DNA from: Pilimelia columellifera | Lineage (GTDB): Bacteria; Actinomycetota; Actinomycetes; Mycobacteriales; Micromonosporaceae | Length of the DNA stretch: 64,000 bases | Assembly: GCF_039532605.1 (NCBI RefSeq) | Contig: NZ_BAAARY010000012.1 | Location: 58,725 to 122,724 of the forward strand | Direction of reading: 5' to 3' | Shown: positions 8,634 to 16,333 of the stretch, one piece after another | Layout: each line of letters starts with the position of its first letter | How positions within the stretch are numbered: position 1 is the first letter of the stretch | The notes under the pieces: generated by a model | What the model was told of the DNA's origin: nothing | The model's database searches: none | What the model saw: the letters and a program-made list of their open reading frames with translations, nothing else | Position numbers and translations under genes: made by a program

Positions 8634-9534
8634 CCACGGCCGCAAAGCAGGCGCCGTCGGGTGGACGGCGACGCGGCGGCGCCTGCTTGGCGGAGCGGCC
8701 GGGATGTTCGTGGCGGCCGTCGCGCCCGCCGGCTGCACTCGGGACGCGCGGCCAGGCTCCCGGCTCGGCGCGCTGCGCGCCCGGGGAGTGGCCCGGCTCG
8801 CCCTGGCCAACGAGGAGCCGTTCGGCTTCGTCGACGCCGCCGGGCGACCCACCGGCGCGATGCCGCAGATCGCCGCCGCGGTGCTGACGCGGCTCGGTGT
8901 CGCCCGGGTGGAACCGGTGTCCACCAACTTCGCCCGCCTCATCGACACGCTGCTGGACGACCGGGCGGACCTCATCGCGGCCGGGATGTCCATCACCGAC
9001 GACCGTTGTCGCCAGGTGACGTTCGTCGGGCCTGACTTCAGCCTTCCGCAGGCCCTCGGTGTGGCCGTCGGCAACCCCCTGCGCCTCACCGACTACCGGT
9101 CCGTGGCGGCGGCGCCGGGGGCCCGGCTCGGGGTGCTCGGCGGCGCGGTGGAGGCCGGCTACGCGGCGGCCGCCGGGGTGCGCGCCTCGCACATCCTGCC
9201 GTTCCTGGAACAGGAGGAGCTGGTCACCGCGGTGATCTCCGGGGACATCGCGGCGTTCGGGCTGACCAGCCTCTCGACGCGGATGCTGGTCTCTCAGGCC
9301 CGGCCTGGCGCGCTGGAGGCCACCGCGAGCTTCTGGGCGGTCGTCGACGGGGTCCGGCAGCAGGAACGTGGCGCCATGGCATTCAACCCGGACCACGACG
9401 ACTTCGCCGCAGCGTACGCGGCGAAGGCCACTGAGCTGCGCCGGGCCGGCGAGTTGGCGGCGATTCTTCGCCGCTGGGGTTTCCGCCCCGACGAGGCGGG
9501 CGCCCCCGACGCACCGGTCAACTGTCCGGACTGA
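8623..9534 (+). CDS. EhuB-like solute-binding lipoprotein (SBP_bac_3 family)
   Basis: 303 residues. The N-terminus carries a twin-arginine-like signal (ATRRRLLGGAAG) and a lipobox ending PAGC, so the product should be a lipoprotein outside the membrane. The mature part follows the amino-acid-type periplasmic binding fold: LALANEEPFGFVD, then AGMSITDDRCRQVTFVGPDF, resembling the ectoine/hydroxyectoine binder EhuB. No permease or ATPase genes are next to it, which is unusual for an importer component. Instead it overlaps the end of a membrane sensor kinase gene, suggesting a ligand-presenting sensor accessory. The ligand (amino acid, ectoine or other) is unproven. It ends 12 bases before a convergent gene. 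Confidence 0.85.
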   Translation: MATDHGRKAGAVGWTATRRRLLGGAAGMFVAAVAPAGCTRDARPGSRLGALRARGVARLALANEEPFGFVDAAGRPTGAMPQIAAAVLTRLGVARVEPVSTNFARLIDTLLDDRADLIAAGMSITDDRCRQVTFVGPDFSLPQALGVAVGNPLRLTDYRSVAAAPGARLGVLGGAVEAGYAAAAGVRASHILPFLEQEELVTAVISGDIAAFGLTSLSTRMLVSQARPGALEATASFWAVVDGVRQQERGAMAFNPDHDDFAAAYAAKATELRRAGELAAILRRWGFRPDEAGAPDAPVNCPD

Positions 9535-9546
9535 GATCCACGCCGG

Positions 9547-10857
9547 TCAATCGGTCGGTGTTCCGGCCCGGGTCGGCGTCCGCGCCAGGACCTCCACCGC
9601 CACGACGACGGCGAGCGCCGCTGTCGCCAGCCACAACCCCGCGGTGACGCTGGGCGCCACGAGCAGCAACGCGGCCGCGACGACCGCCGTGATCACCTGA
9701 ATCGGTCGCCGGCTACGGTCGGCCAGCGCGCTCGTGCCGCCGATCGGCAGCTGCGCGTGCCCGAGGGCGCGGCCGAGGGCGTCGAGGATCCAGTTCCCGC
9801 CCCGGCGCAGCGCCACCGCGAGCTGGCTCGGGCCGGTCAGCCAGGCGACGAGCGCCGCCATGCCGGCGACGACGATGATGGCGGTGACCGCGTCCCGGAC
9901 GCCGCCGGTGAGCGCCGTCATCACCTGGCGCGCAGCCTCGGGCGACGGCACCTCCGGCGGTAGTCGGTCGAGGTAGAGGTCCTGGACGGCGGCGATGCCC
10001 AGACGTAGCAGGAGCAGCCCGCCGGCGACGACGAGCCCGGCGACGAGCAGGCCCCGTCGCCGCTGTGGCGCGACACCGATGCCGACGAGCAGCAGCGTGA
10101 GCGCGACCCAGGGCAGCCACGTCGCGACCTGGTCCAGCCAGCGCACGTAGGTACGCAGCGCCGGCAACTGATCGGACGCGAATAGCGTGAACGGGATCGA
10201 GACCGCCGGTATCCGGGCGGCGATGGTGAGACCGGCCTCGACGAGCCGTTGCTTGACCTCGTCGAGGAACACGCCGAGGTCGACCGTGACGGTGGTTCCG
10301 CTGCTGGAGATGGCGCCGCTGCTGCCGCCGGTGAGCACCACGACGAGGCTCTCGTGCGCGGTCCGGTTCGCGGCGTCCCAGGCACGGGCGAACTGCGGGG
10401 TGGCCACCAGCTTCCGGATGGTGGAGTGGATGAACGACCTGGCCCCGCTGACCGCGGGCCGCACCAGCGCGTTGACCTGCGGCGGCGCGCCCTGGGCGGT
10501 CAGCCACGCCGAAGCCTGGGTGGCGATCGACTCAAGGTCGACGTGGGTGACGACCTCGGTGGTGATCCGGTTGGCGAGCGCGTCCTGAATGACCGGGTCA
10601 TGCACGAGCGGCGAGACGGCGGCCATGTACCGGTCGGTGTCGAGCAGCTGGTTACGGGCGAAGACCGCGCCGACGGCGGTGACGCCGAGCGCGAGCGCCG
10701 TGAGCATGACGACGATCGAGGCCACCCAGCGTCCGGCGCGGCTGGCGCGTCCGGTCTGGCGGGCGCGCAGCTGCCGCACCTCGGCCCGGAGCCTGGCCAG
10801 CTCCGCGTCCCGGGCGTCAACGCCTGGGCCGTGCGGACCGTCGTGGTGCTCTGGCAT
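9547..10857 (-). CDS. Multi-pass membrane protein, function unknown
   Basis: 436 residues from ATG at 10857 (MPEHHDGPHG); a longer frame to 10917 lacks a better start. A short coiled coil (DAELARLRAEVRQLRARQ) precedes TM1 (SIVVMLTALALGVTAVGAVF). A roughly 200-residue extracytoplasmic region follows with YMAAVSPLVHDPVIQDALANRI, a pattern common in actinobacterial membrane proteins of unknown role. Then come three or more membrane helices, a loop, and a C-terminal pair of helices. I know of no assigned function. It is convergent with the EhuB-like gene and divergent from the SCP2 gene across a 216-base region with palindromes. Confidence 0.75.
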   Translation of the reverse strand: MPEHHDGPHGPGVDARDAELARLRAEVRQLRARQTGRASRAGRWVASIVVMLTALALGVTAVGAVFARNQLLDTDRYMAAVSPLVHDPVIQDALANRITTEVVTHVDLESIATQASAWLTAQGAPPQVNALVRPAVSGARSFIHSTIRKLVATPQFARAWDAANRTAHESLVVVLTGGSSGAISSSGTTVTVDLGVFLDEVKQRLVEAGLTIAARIPAVSIPFTLFASDQLPALRTYVRWLDQVATWLPWVALTLLLVGIGVAPQRRRGLLVAGLVVAGGLLLLRLGIAAVQDLYLDRLPPEVPSPEAARQVMTALTGGVRDAVTAIIVVAGMAALVAWLTGPSQLAVALRRGGNWILDALGRALGHAQLPIGGTSALADRSRRPIQVITAVVAAALLLVAPSVTAGLWLATAALAVVVAVEVLARTPTRAGTPTD

Positions 10858-10963
10858 AGGTGACCCGCCTCTGATCGTGCCGGGGTTGGGGTGTGTTCGG
10901 GCGGGGGTCAGGGCCACGCTAACGCCGGCGGCGCCATCCCGGGGCGGATTGCGAGGATCGTTC

Positions 10964-11032
10964 GCGGTATCGGGATACCGCTATTTCGCGGCGCCGGCTA
11001 TTCGGCGGTATCGGCGCGAACGCCGTTACCGC
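10964..11032. promoter_or_regulatory. Cluster of GCGGTA-type palindromes, candidate operator
   Basis: A perfect palindrome with 8-base arms (GCGGTATC and GATACCGC, two-base spacer) lies at 10964-10981. A second pair of the same half-site (GCGGTA at 11005-11010, TACCGC at 11027-11032) follows 24 bases later. They lie between divergent genes, 42-110 bases before the SCP2 start, as expected of a repressor or activator site. The binding protein is unknown. Confidence 0.5.
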
Positions 11033-11073
11033 GCCGTAGGCTCCCGTTCAGGAGCGACAGATCGGATAACGGC

Positions 11074-11481
11074 ATGGGCGACATCACCACGGCCTTCTTC
11101 GACGAGCTGGCTGAATCGGATCATCAGCCAATGCTCCGGCGGGCCCAGGGAACCATTCGATTCGACATCGAGTCGGGCCGCACGACGAAACGTTGGGCGG
11201 TGACCATTGACCGCGGCGCCGTGACGGTGTCGCAGAAGAATCGCGCCGCCGACTGTGTCGTCCGCGCCGACGGCGCCGTTTTCGACAATCTGGTGACCGG
11301 CGCGGCGAACACGTTCGCCATGATGCTGCGCGGCCAGGTCGTCACCGATCTGGAGCACCCGGAGCTGCTGCTGCTGTTCCACCGGTTCATGCGAGCGCGC
11401 CAACAGGCGGCAGCCGCGACGGCGCCGCCGGCAGCCGCCGGCGCCGGGCGGGCCCGGAGCGCGGGGAGGACGAAGCGATGA
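11074..11481 (+). CDS. SCP2 sterol-binding-fold protein
   Basis: 135 residues from ATG at 11074; the frame is open further upstream but homology begins with MGDITTAFFDEL. The pattern GTIRFDIESG, WAVTIDRGAVTVS, ADCVVRADGAVFDNLVTG and MLRGQVVTDLEHPELLLLFHRFM is that of SCP2 (sterol carrier protein) domains, which bind hydrophobic ligands in a small alpha/beta pocket. The C-terminus is an Ala-rich basic tail. The ribosome site is weak (AGGAG lies about 20 bases upstream), so the start is moderately certain. Its stop overlaps the start of the debranching-type gene by four bases (ATGA), implying translational coupling and a shared role that is not obvious from either family. Confidence 0.82.
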   Translation: MGDITTAFFDELAESDHQPMLRRAQGTIRFDIESGRTTKRWAVTIDRGAVTVSQKNRAADCVVRADGAVFDNLVTGAANTFAMMLRGQVVTDLEHPELLLLFHRFMRARQQAAAATAPPAAAGAGRARSAGRTKR

Positions 11482-13556
11482 GCACCGACGCGGTCTCCAT
11501 CCTCGACGGCAACACCTTCGTCGTCAGCGATAACCGGGGCGACATCAACGCCACGCCGACCGACACCTCCGGGCTCTTCGCCTCGGACACCCGCTTCCTG
11601 TCCACCTGGAACCTCACCGTTGACGGCCAGCGGCTCAACTCCCTGTCGGTGGACCACCTGGAGTACTTCGCCTCCCGGTTCTTCCTGGTCCCGGGCACCG
11701 GCACCGTCTACGTGGACGCCAAGCTGTCGGTGATCAGGCAGCGGGCGGTCGGCGACGGGTTCCGGGAGCAGCTGACCATCCTCAACCACTCCGAGGAGCC
11801 GGTGACGCTGACGGTCCGCATCGACGCGGCCGCTGACTTCGCCGACCTGTTCGAGGTCAAGAACGCGACCGCGAAGAAGGGCAAGCACTACACCCGCGTC
11901 GACAAGCGTCAGCTGCTGCTCGGCTACGCCCGGGAGACGTTCGTCCGTGAGACGCTCATCAGCACCGACGGCGACGTCCAGGTCGACGACTCCGGCCTGA
12001 CCTTTGTGGTCAGGATTCAGCCGCACGAGGACTGGAAGACCGAGTTGCGCGTCGAGGCCATCGGCGCGCTGCGCCGCGGGGCCGCGCCGCCGCACCGGCC
12101 CGGAACGCCGACCGCCGCCACCAAGTCGCGGCGTCGGGGGGAGGCCGAGAACGCCGAGGCCCGGATGTCGCGGAACCTCGACGCCTGGCTGACCAAAGCG
12201 CCGAAACTGGACTGTGACAACGACGACCTGCGGGTCACCTATCGCCGCAGCCTGGTGGACCTGGCGGCGCTGCGGTTCTCCCCATTGGTCGCCGGCGACT
12301 ACAGCCTGCCGGCCGCCGGCCTGCCCTGGTTCATGACGATGTTCGGCCGGGACAGCATCTTCACCAGCCTCCAGGCGCTCCCGTTCGCCCCGGAGCTGGC
12401 CCGGACCACGCTGCGCGCGCTCGCCGACTGGCAGGGCGCGGTCGTGGACGACTTCCGCGACGAGGACCCGGGCCGGATCCTGCACGAGATGCGCTACGGC
12501 GAGACCGCCGCGTTCGAGGAGCAGCCGCACTCGCCGTACTACGGCACCGCCGACGCGACGCAGCTGTTCGTGGTGCTGCTCGACGAGTACGAGCGCTGGA
12601 CCGGCGACCTGGCGCTGGCCCGTCAGCTGGAACCGGAGGCCCGCGCGGCGCTGAACTGGATCGACGAGTACGCCGACCTGCGCGGCAACGGCTACGTCTA
12701 CTACGAGCGTCGCAACGAGCAGACCGGTCTGGAGAACCAGTGTTGGAAGGACTCCTGGGACTCGATCTCGTTCAAGGACGGCCGCCTGCCGGGATTCCCC
12801 CGGGCCACCTGCGAGCTACAGGGCTACGCCTACGACGCGAAGGTGCGCGCGGCGCGGCTGGCCCGGATCGCCTGGAAGGATCCCGCGTTCGCCGACCGGT
12901 TGGAGGCCGAGGCGGCCGCCCTCAAGCGCCGCTTCAACCGCGACTTCTGGGTCGCCGACGGACAGTACTTCGCCCTGGCGCTGGACGCCGACGGTAACCA
13001 GGTCGACGCGCTCAGCTCCAACATCGGCCATCTGCTGTGGAGTGGCATCGTCGACAAGTCCAAGGCCAAGGCGGTGGCCAGGCACCTGATGAGCGACCGG
13101 CTCTTCTCCGGCTGGGGGGTGCGGACGCTGGCCAAGGGGGAGCAGCGGTACAATCCGATCGGTTACCACGTCGGCACGGTGTGGCCGTTCGACAACTCGT
13201 TCATCGCCTGGGGCCTGCGACGTTACGGCTTCCACGACGAGGCGGCCCGCATCGCCGCGGGCATCCTCGATGCCGCGGTGTTCTTCGATGGCCGGCTGCC
13301 GGAGGCGTTCGGCGGGTACGAGCGGTCGCTGACCCGGTACCCGGTGCAGTATCCGACGGCGTGCAGCCCGCAGGCGTGGTCGACCGGGGCGCCGTTGTTG
13401 TTCCTGCGCACCATGCTGGGGCTGGAGCCCTCGGGCGACAACCTCGTGATCGATCCAGCGTTGCCGGACAACGCCGGGCACATCGCCCTGTACGACATTC
13501 CGGGACGGTGGGGTCAGCGCGACGCGTTCGCCCGCCGTCGCAGCCTCCGGGGCTGA
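11478..13556 (+). CDS. Glycogen-debranching-type amylo-alpha-1,6-glucosidase (GDE-like)
   Basis: 692 residues, the usual length for this actinobacterial family. The N-terminal beta domain (about 1-200: SILDGNTFVVSDNRGDI, GLFASDTRFLSTW) corresponds to the bacterial GDE N-terminal module; a linker rich in charged residues (about 205-235) leads to an (alpha/alpha)6 barrel with LPWFMTMFGRDSIFTS, QCWKDSWDS, YHVGTVWPFDNSFIAWG and the C-terminal EAFGGYER and YPTACSPQAWS. These are the catalytic-barrel motifs of GH133/MGH1-like alpha-glucosidases acting on alpha-glucan branches or related oligosaccharides. No signal peptide. Upstream SCP2 overlap is ATGA. It ends 18 bases before a strong bidirectional hairpin. 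Exact substrate is not determined. Confidence 0.9.
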   Translation: MSTDAVSILDGNTFVVSDNRGDINATPTDTSGLFASDTRFLSTWNLTVDGQRLNSLSVDHLEYFASRFFLVPGTGTVYVDAKLSVIRQRAVGDGFREQLTILNHSEEPVTLTVRIDAAADFADLFEVKNATAKKGKHYTRVDKRQLLLGYARETFVRETLISTDGDVQVDDSGLTFVVRIQPHEDWKTELRVEAIGALRRGAAPPHRPGTPTAATKSRRRGEAENAEARMSRNLDAWLTKAPKLDCDNDDLRVTYRRSLVDLAALRFSPLVAGDYSLPAAGLPWFMTMFGRDSIFTSLQALPFAPELARTTLRALADWQGAVVDDFRDEDPGRILHEMRYGETAAFEEQPHSPYYGTADATQLFVVLLDEYERWTGDLALARQLEPEARAALNWIDEYADLRGNGYVYYERRNEQTGLENQCWKDSWDSISFKDGRLPGFPRATCELQGYAYDAKVRAARLARIAWKDPAFADRLEAEAAALKRRFNRDFWVADGQYFALALDADGNQVDALSSNIGHLLWSGIVDKSKAKAVARHLMSDRLFSGWGVRTLAKGEQRYNPIGYHVGTVWPFDNSFIAWGLRRYGFHDEAARIAAGILDAAVFFDGRLPEAFGGYERSLTRYPVQYPTACSPQAWSTGAPLLFLRTMLGLEPSGDNLVIDPALPDNAGHIALYDIPGRWGQRDAFARRRSLRG

Positions 13557-13574
13557 CCAGACCGGTCGGAAACG

Positions 13575-13628
13575 CTCGAATACTGAGATGGCGGCGCTCG
13601 TCCGAGCGCCGCCATCTCAGTATTCGAG
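13575..13628. terminator. Bidirectional terminator: perfect 26-bp inverted repeat
   Basis: Arms 13575-13600 and 13603-13628 are exact reverse complements with a two-base spacer. It lies between the converging debranching-type gene (stop 13556) and the SnoaL-like gene (stop 13632), and so can end both transcripts. Neither side has a long T-run, as is common in actinomycetes. Confidence 0.9.
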
Positions 13629-13631
13629 GCC

Positions 13632-14087
13632 TCAGACGGCGGCCGGCGCGAGCTTCTTGACGGCGCCCATCTGGTACATGATGTCCCAGCCGTCGAGGGT
13701 GTTCCACTCCTCGACGATCTTGCCGCCCACGACGCGGTAGATGTCGGTGGCGCTGAAGTTGATCTCCTTGCGGGTGGCGGGGATGACCGTCGTCGGCGGG
13801 ATGCCCCGGTAGTCGCCGGTGTGCCGGCCGGTCGCCGACCAGCGCAGCACCACCTTGTCGCCGTCGGCGAACACGTCCTCGACGGTGAAGACGAGGTTCT
13901 CGAAGGCGTCCAGGAACTCCCCGAGCGTGCGGGTGAAGTCCTCGATGCCGCGCACCTGCCCCTGGCCGGCGGGGAAAAAATTGACGTAGTCGGGCGCGAA
14001 GCACTCCCGGATGACGCTCATGTCTTTGCGGTTCATGCCGTCCAGATAAGCGCGCATGACGACTGCCTTGTTCTCCTCGGTACCCAT
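13632..14087 (-). CDS. SnoaL-like ester cyclase / NTF2-fold protein
   Basis: 151 residues from ATG at 14087 (MGTEENKAVV), preceded by GGGGGA about eight bases upstream; an ATG at 14138 is in frame but lies in a palindrome and lacks a site. Features of the SnoaL-like family are visible: YLDGMNRKDMSVIRECFAPDYVNF, GIEDFTRTLGEFLDAF, DKVVLRWSATGRHTGDYRGIPPT and TDIYRVVGGKIVEEWNTLDGWDIMYQMG. Such proteins form a cone-like barrel and act as cyclases, hydrolases or binding proteins; without a partner gene no reaction can be given. It is divergent from a DUF4239 membrane protein and ends at the bidirectional hairpin. Confidence 0.85.
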   Translation of the reverse strand: MGTEENKAVVMRAYLDGMNRKDMSVIRECFAPDYVNFFPAGQGQVRGIEDFTRTLGEFLDAFENLVFTVEDVFADGDKVVLRWSATGRHTGDYRGIPPTTVIPATRKEINFSATDIYRVVGGKIVEEWNTLDGWDIMYQMGAVKKLAPAAV

Positions 14088-14102
14088 TCGGGCATCCCCC
14101 GT

Positions 14103-14140
14103 TTTCTGCTCTGAGTTTCTGCTCTGAGAATGATTCATTC
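14103..14140. promoter_or_regulatory. Tandem 13-bp repeat and 13-bp palindrome in a divergent promoter
   Basis: TTTCTGCTCTGAG occurs twice head to tail (14103-14115, 14116-14128) and is followed at once by the palindrome GAATGATTCATTC (14128-14140). The region separates the SnoaL-like gene (minus) from the DUF4239 gene (plus), so it may be a shared operator. Confidence 0.5.
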
Positions 14141-14178
14141 AGCAGTTAATCAGGCGGTGGAGAACCGAGGATGTACGA

Positions 14179-14961
14179 ATGAGCAATCTCCTTCTCGATC
14201 TGCCCTTGTGGGGGATCATGGTCATCGTCATCGGCGGTCTCACCGCCGTCGCGGTGGGCCTGCAGGCGGCGATCCGGGCATTCTTCCCGGAGATCATGGC
14301 CCAGCGGCACAACGACGTCGCCGGGTTCCTGGCAGCCGTCATCGGCGTCATCTACGCCGTCACGGTCGGCTTCATCATCGCCGAGCAGTGGGACAACTTC
14401 ACCGACGCCAAGGACCGCACCTACCGCGAGGCGTTCACGCTGTCGTCGATCGTCGAGGGCAGCATCGTGCTGGGCCCGGTCCAGCAGCGACAGTTCTCGG
14501 ACGCGGTGCTGGCCTACAACCGGGAGGTCATCGCCTGGTGGCCGCGCCAGGGCGAGGGCGGCGCCGAGGAGCTACGGCAGGCCCAGACGTTGACCCCGCT
14601 GCACATCGCGCTCAACCAGGCGCAGCCGACTACCGAGGCGCAGCGAGCGTTCGTCACCGACGCGAGCGCCCGCCTGGCCGACGTCGCCGCCGACCGGGAG
14701 GACCGCCTGCACCGGGCCCGTAACGCGCACCTGGAGTGGCCGCTGTGGGTGCTGGTCGGGTTCGCTAGCGCGGTGGTGCTGGTGTTCTGCGCGCTGTTCG
14801 GGCTGGAGAGCCGGTGGCTGCATTACACGATGATCGCCGGCGTGGCGATGGCGGTGGGCAGCAACCTGCTGCTGGTTATCCTGCTCAACCACCCGCTCTC
14901 GGGCGCGCTAAGCGTCGGCCCGGACGCCTACCTGAGCGTCGTGGCTGACCTGACCCGCTGA
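14179..14961 (+). CDS. DUF4239 (bestrophin-like) membrane protein
   Basis: 260 residues with four predicted helices: one at the N-terminus (WGIMVIVIGGLTAVAVGLQAA), one after HNDVAGFLAAVIGVIYAVTVGFIIAEQW, then a soluble loop of about 110 residues, and two near the C-terminus (WVLVGFASAVVLVFCALFGL and AGVAMAVGSNLLLVILL) followed by HPLSG. The HNDVAGF...AVTVGF and HPLSG blocks are hallmarks of the DUF4239 family, which is distantly related to bestrophin channels. Function is unknown. A GAGG site lies about ten bases upstream of the ATG. It converges with the GH15 relic, whose open frame runs into the end of this gene. Confidence 0.85.
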   Translation: MSNLLLDLPLWGIMVIVIGGLTAVAVGLQAAIRAFFPEIMAQRHNDVAGFLAAVIGVIYAVTVGFIIAEQWDNFTDAKDRTYREAFTLSSIVEGSIVLGPVQQRQFSDAVLAYNREVIAWWPRQGEGGAEELRQAQTLTPLHIALNQAQPTTEAQRAFVTDASARLADVAADREDRLHRARNAHLEWPLWVLVGFASAVVLVFCALFGLESRWLHYTMIAGVAMAVGSNLLLVILLNHPLSGALSVGPDAYLSVVADLTR

Positions 14962-15432
14962 GGCGCGCGCCGACAGCGCCGCGTCCAGGCGGCGGGCGGC
15001 GCCGATGAGCCCCAGGTGGGTGAACGCCTGCGTTGGAGCGCCCGGCCCAGTCTCGTCAGAACCGCACGGCGTGCGTGTATGCCCTGTCCGCCCACCGGTG
15101 GCTGGCCGCCGGGCTGGCCGCGCCGGGCGTGGCCACCTCCAGCACGAAGTCGAGCGTGAGGCGCCGACGCTGCTCGCCGACGCCGTCGCCGACAGGAACC
15201 GGGTCAGCAGCACGTTGGTGTCCGGCAGGTACAGCTGGCGCAGCCGGGCCCCCGGCTCTACCGGGGCGATCCGGAACCGCCCGCCGCCCTCGTCGTCGAG
15301 GAGGGCGGCGAAGACGGTCGGCGAGTCGAAGTCCGGCAGGCACAGGTAGTCCAGCGAGCCTCCGGTGGAGACCAGCCCGACGGTGTGCAGGTCACCGATG
15401 ACCTCGTAGTCCTCGATCGGTTGGTAGCCCAC
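14962..15432 (-). pseudogene. Degenerate GH15 glucoamylase/trehalase-like gene
   Basis: The 5' end reads MGYQPIEDYEVIGDLHTVGL, then GGSLDYLCLPDFDSPTVFAALLD, the standard start of actinobacterial GH15 proteins of about 600 residues. At about 15186 the frame is lost: the expected continuation (LSADGVGE) is recovered in another frame if one G is restored. The end, GAPTQAFTHLGLIGAARRLD, matches the C-terminal helix of the family. Between the two ends only about 60 residues remain, so some 400 residues including the catalytic barrel are deleted. The whole is therefore a relic with both a frameshift and a large internal deletion. It sits four bases downstream of the IolE-like stop. Confidence 0.85.
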
Positions 15433-15436
15433 CGTC

Positions 15437-16333
15437 TCAGACCCCGGCGATGTCCCGCAGGTGCTCCCGGGCCCGCTTGGCGTAGGTGAGCGGGTGCGCC
15501 TTGGCGGCGTCCTGTTCGGCCTCCACCACCAGCCAGCCCCGGTACCCGGCGTCGGCCAGCGCCTGCAGGATCGGCGCGAAGTCGATCATGCCGTCGCCGG
15601 GCACCGTGAAGATCCCGTTGAGGACGGCGTCCCGGAAGCTGTAGTCCTTGCGCTGCCAGTCGGCCAGCGCCTCCCGGCGCAGGTCCTTGAGGTGGACGTG
15701 CGCGATCCGGTCGACGTGCTCGCGGGCCAGCGCCAGCGGGTCGTCGCCGGCCCAGGCGAGGTGCCCGGTGTCGAGCAGCAGGTGGACCAGGTTCGGGTCG
15801 GTCTCGGCGAGCAGCCGGTCCACCTCGGCCCGGGTCTGCACGCCGGTGCCCATGTGGTGGTGGTAGCACAGCGTCATGCCGGCGTCCGCGGCGAGTTTTC
15901 CCAGCTCGTTGAGGCCGTTGACCATGCGGCGCCAGGCGGTGTCGTCGAAGACCGGCCGGTTGGCCAGCAACGCCACCGGCTGCTGGTGCACCGCGTGCCC
16001 TAGCTCGGCGACCACGACCCGGTCCCCGCCGACGGCCTTGATGAACGCCATCTGCTCCCGGAACCCGGCCACCGTCCGCTCGTGCATGCCCTCGGTGGTG
16101 AAGTACGTGCTCGCCCACGGCTCGGACACGCGCAGGCCGCGCAGGTCCAGTGCCGCCTTGAGCGTCGCCGGGTCCTTGGGGAACTTGTGCCCGACGCTGC
16201 ACCCGGAGAACCCGGCCAGCGCCATTTCGCTGACGCACTGCTCGAACGGGATGTCCTCCCCGATGCCGGGGAAGTCGTCGTTGGTCCACACCGTCGGCGT
16301 GATCCCCAACGAGACCGCCCCGGCCGGGAACAT
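15437..16333 (-). CDS. iolE: IolE-like inosose dehydratase (sugar phosphate isomerase/epimerase TIM barrel)
   Basis: 298 residues from ATG at 16333, sharing a base with the stop of the GMC oxidase (TGATG), so the two are coupled. Motifs follow myo-inosose-2 dehydratase closely: LGITPTVWTNDD, SEMALAGFSG, CYHHHMGTG, LLLDTGHLAWAG, HVHLKDLR, FTVPGDGMIDF and GWLVVEAEQD. IolE removes water from a ketone-bearing cyclitol using a divalent metal held by Glu/Asp/His residues of the barrel. No other iol genes are nearby. Next to a pyranose-type oxidase it may instead act on a keto-sugar or 3-keto-glycoside made by that oxidase; TIM-barrel relatives are known lyases of such compounds. The family call is strong; the substrate is inferred. 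Confidence 0.88.
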   Translation of the reverse strand: MFPAGAVSLGITPTVWTNDDFPGIGEDIPFEQCVSEMALAGFSGCSVGHKFPKDPATLKAALDLRGLRVSEPWASTYFTTEGMHERTVAGFREQMAFIKAVGGDRVVVAELGHAVHQQPVALLANRPVFDDTAWRRMVNGLNELGKLAADAGMTLCYHHHMGTGVQTRAEVDRLLAETDPNLVHLLLDTGHLAWAGDDPLALAREHVDRIAHVHLKDLRREALADWQRKDYSFRDAVLNGIFTVPGDGMIDFAPILQALADAGYRGWLVVEAEQDAAKAHPLTYAKRAREHLRDIAGV

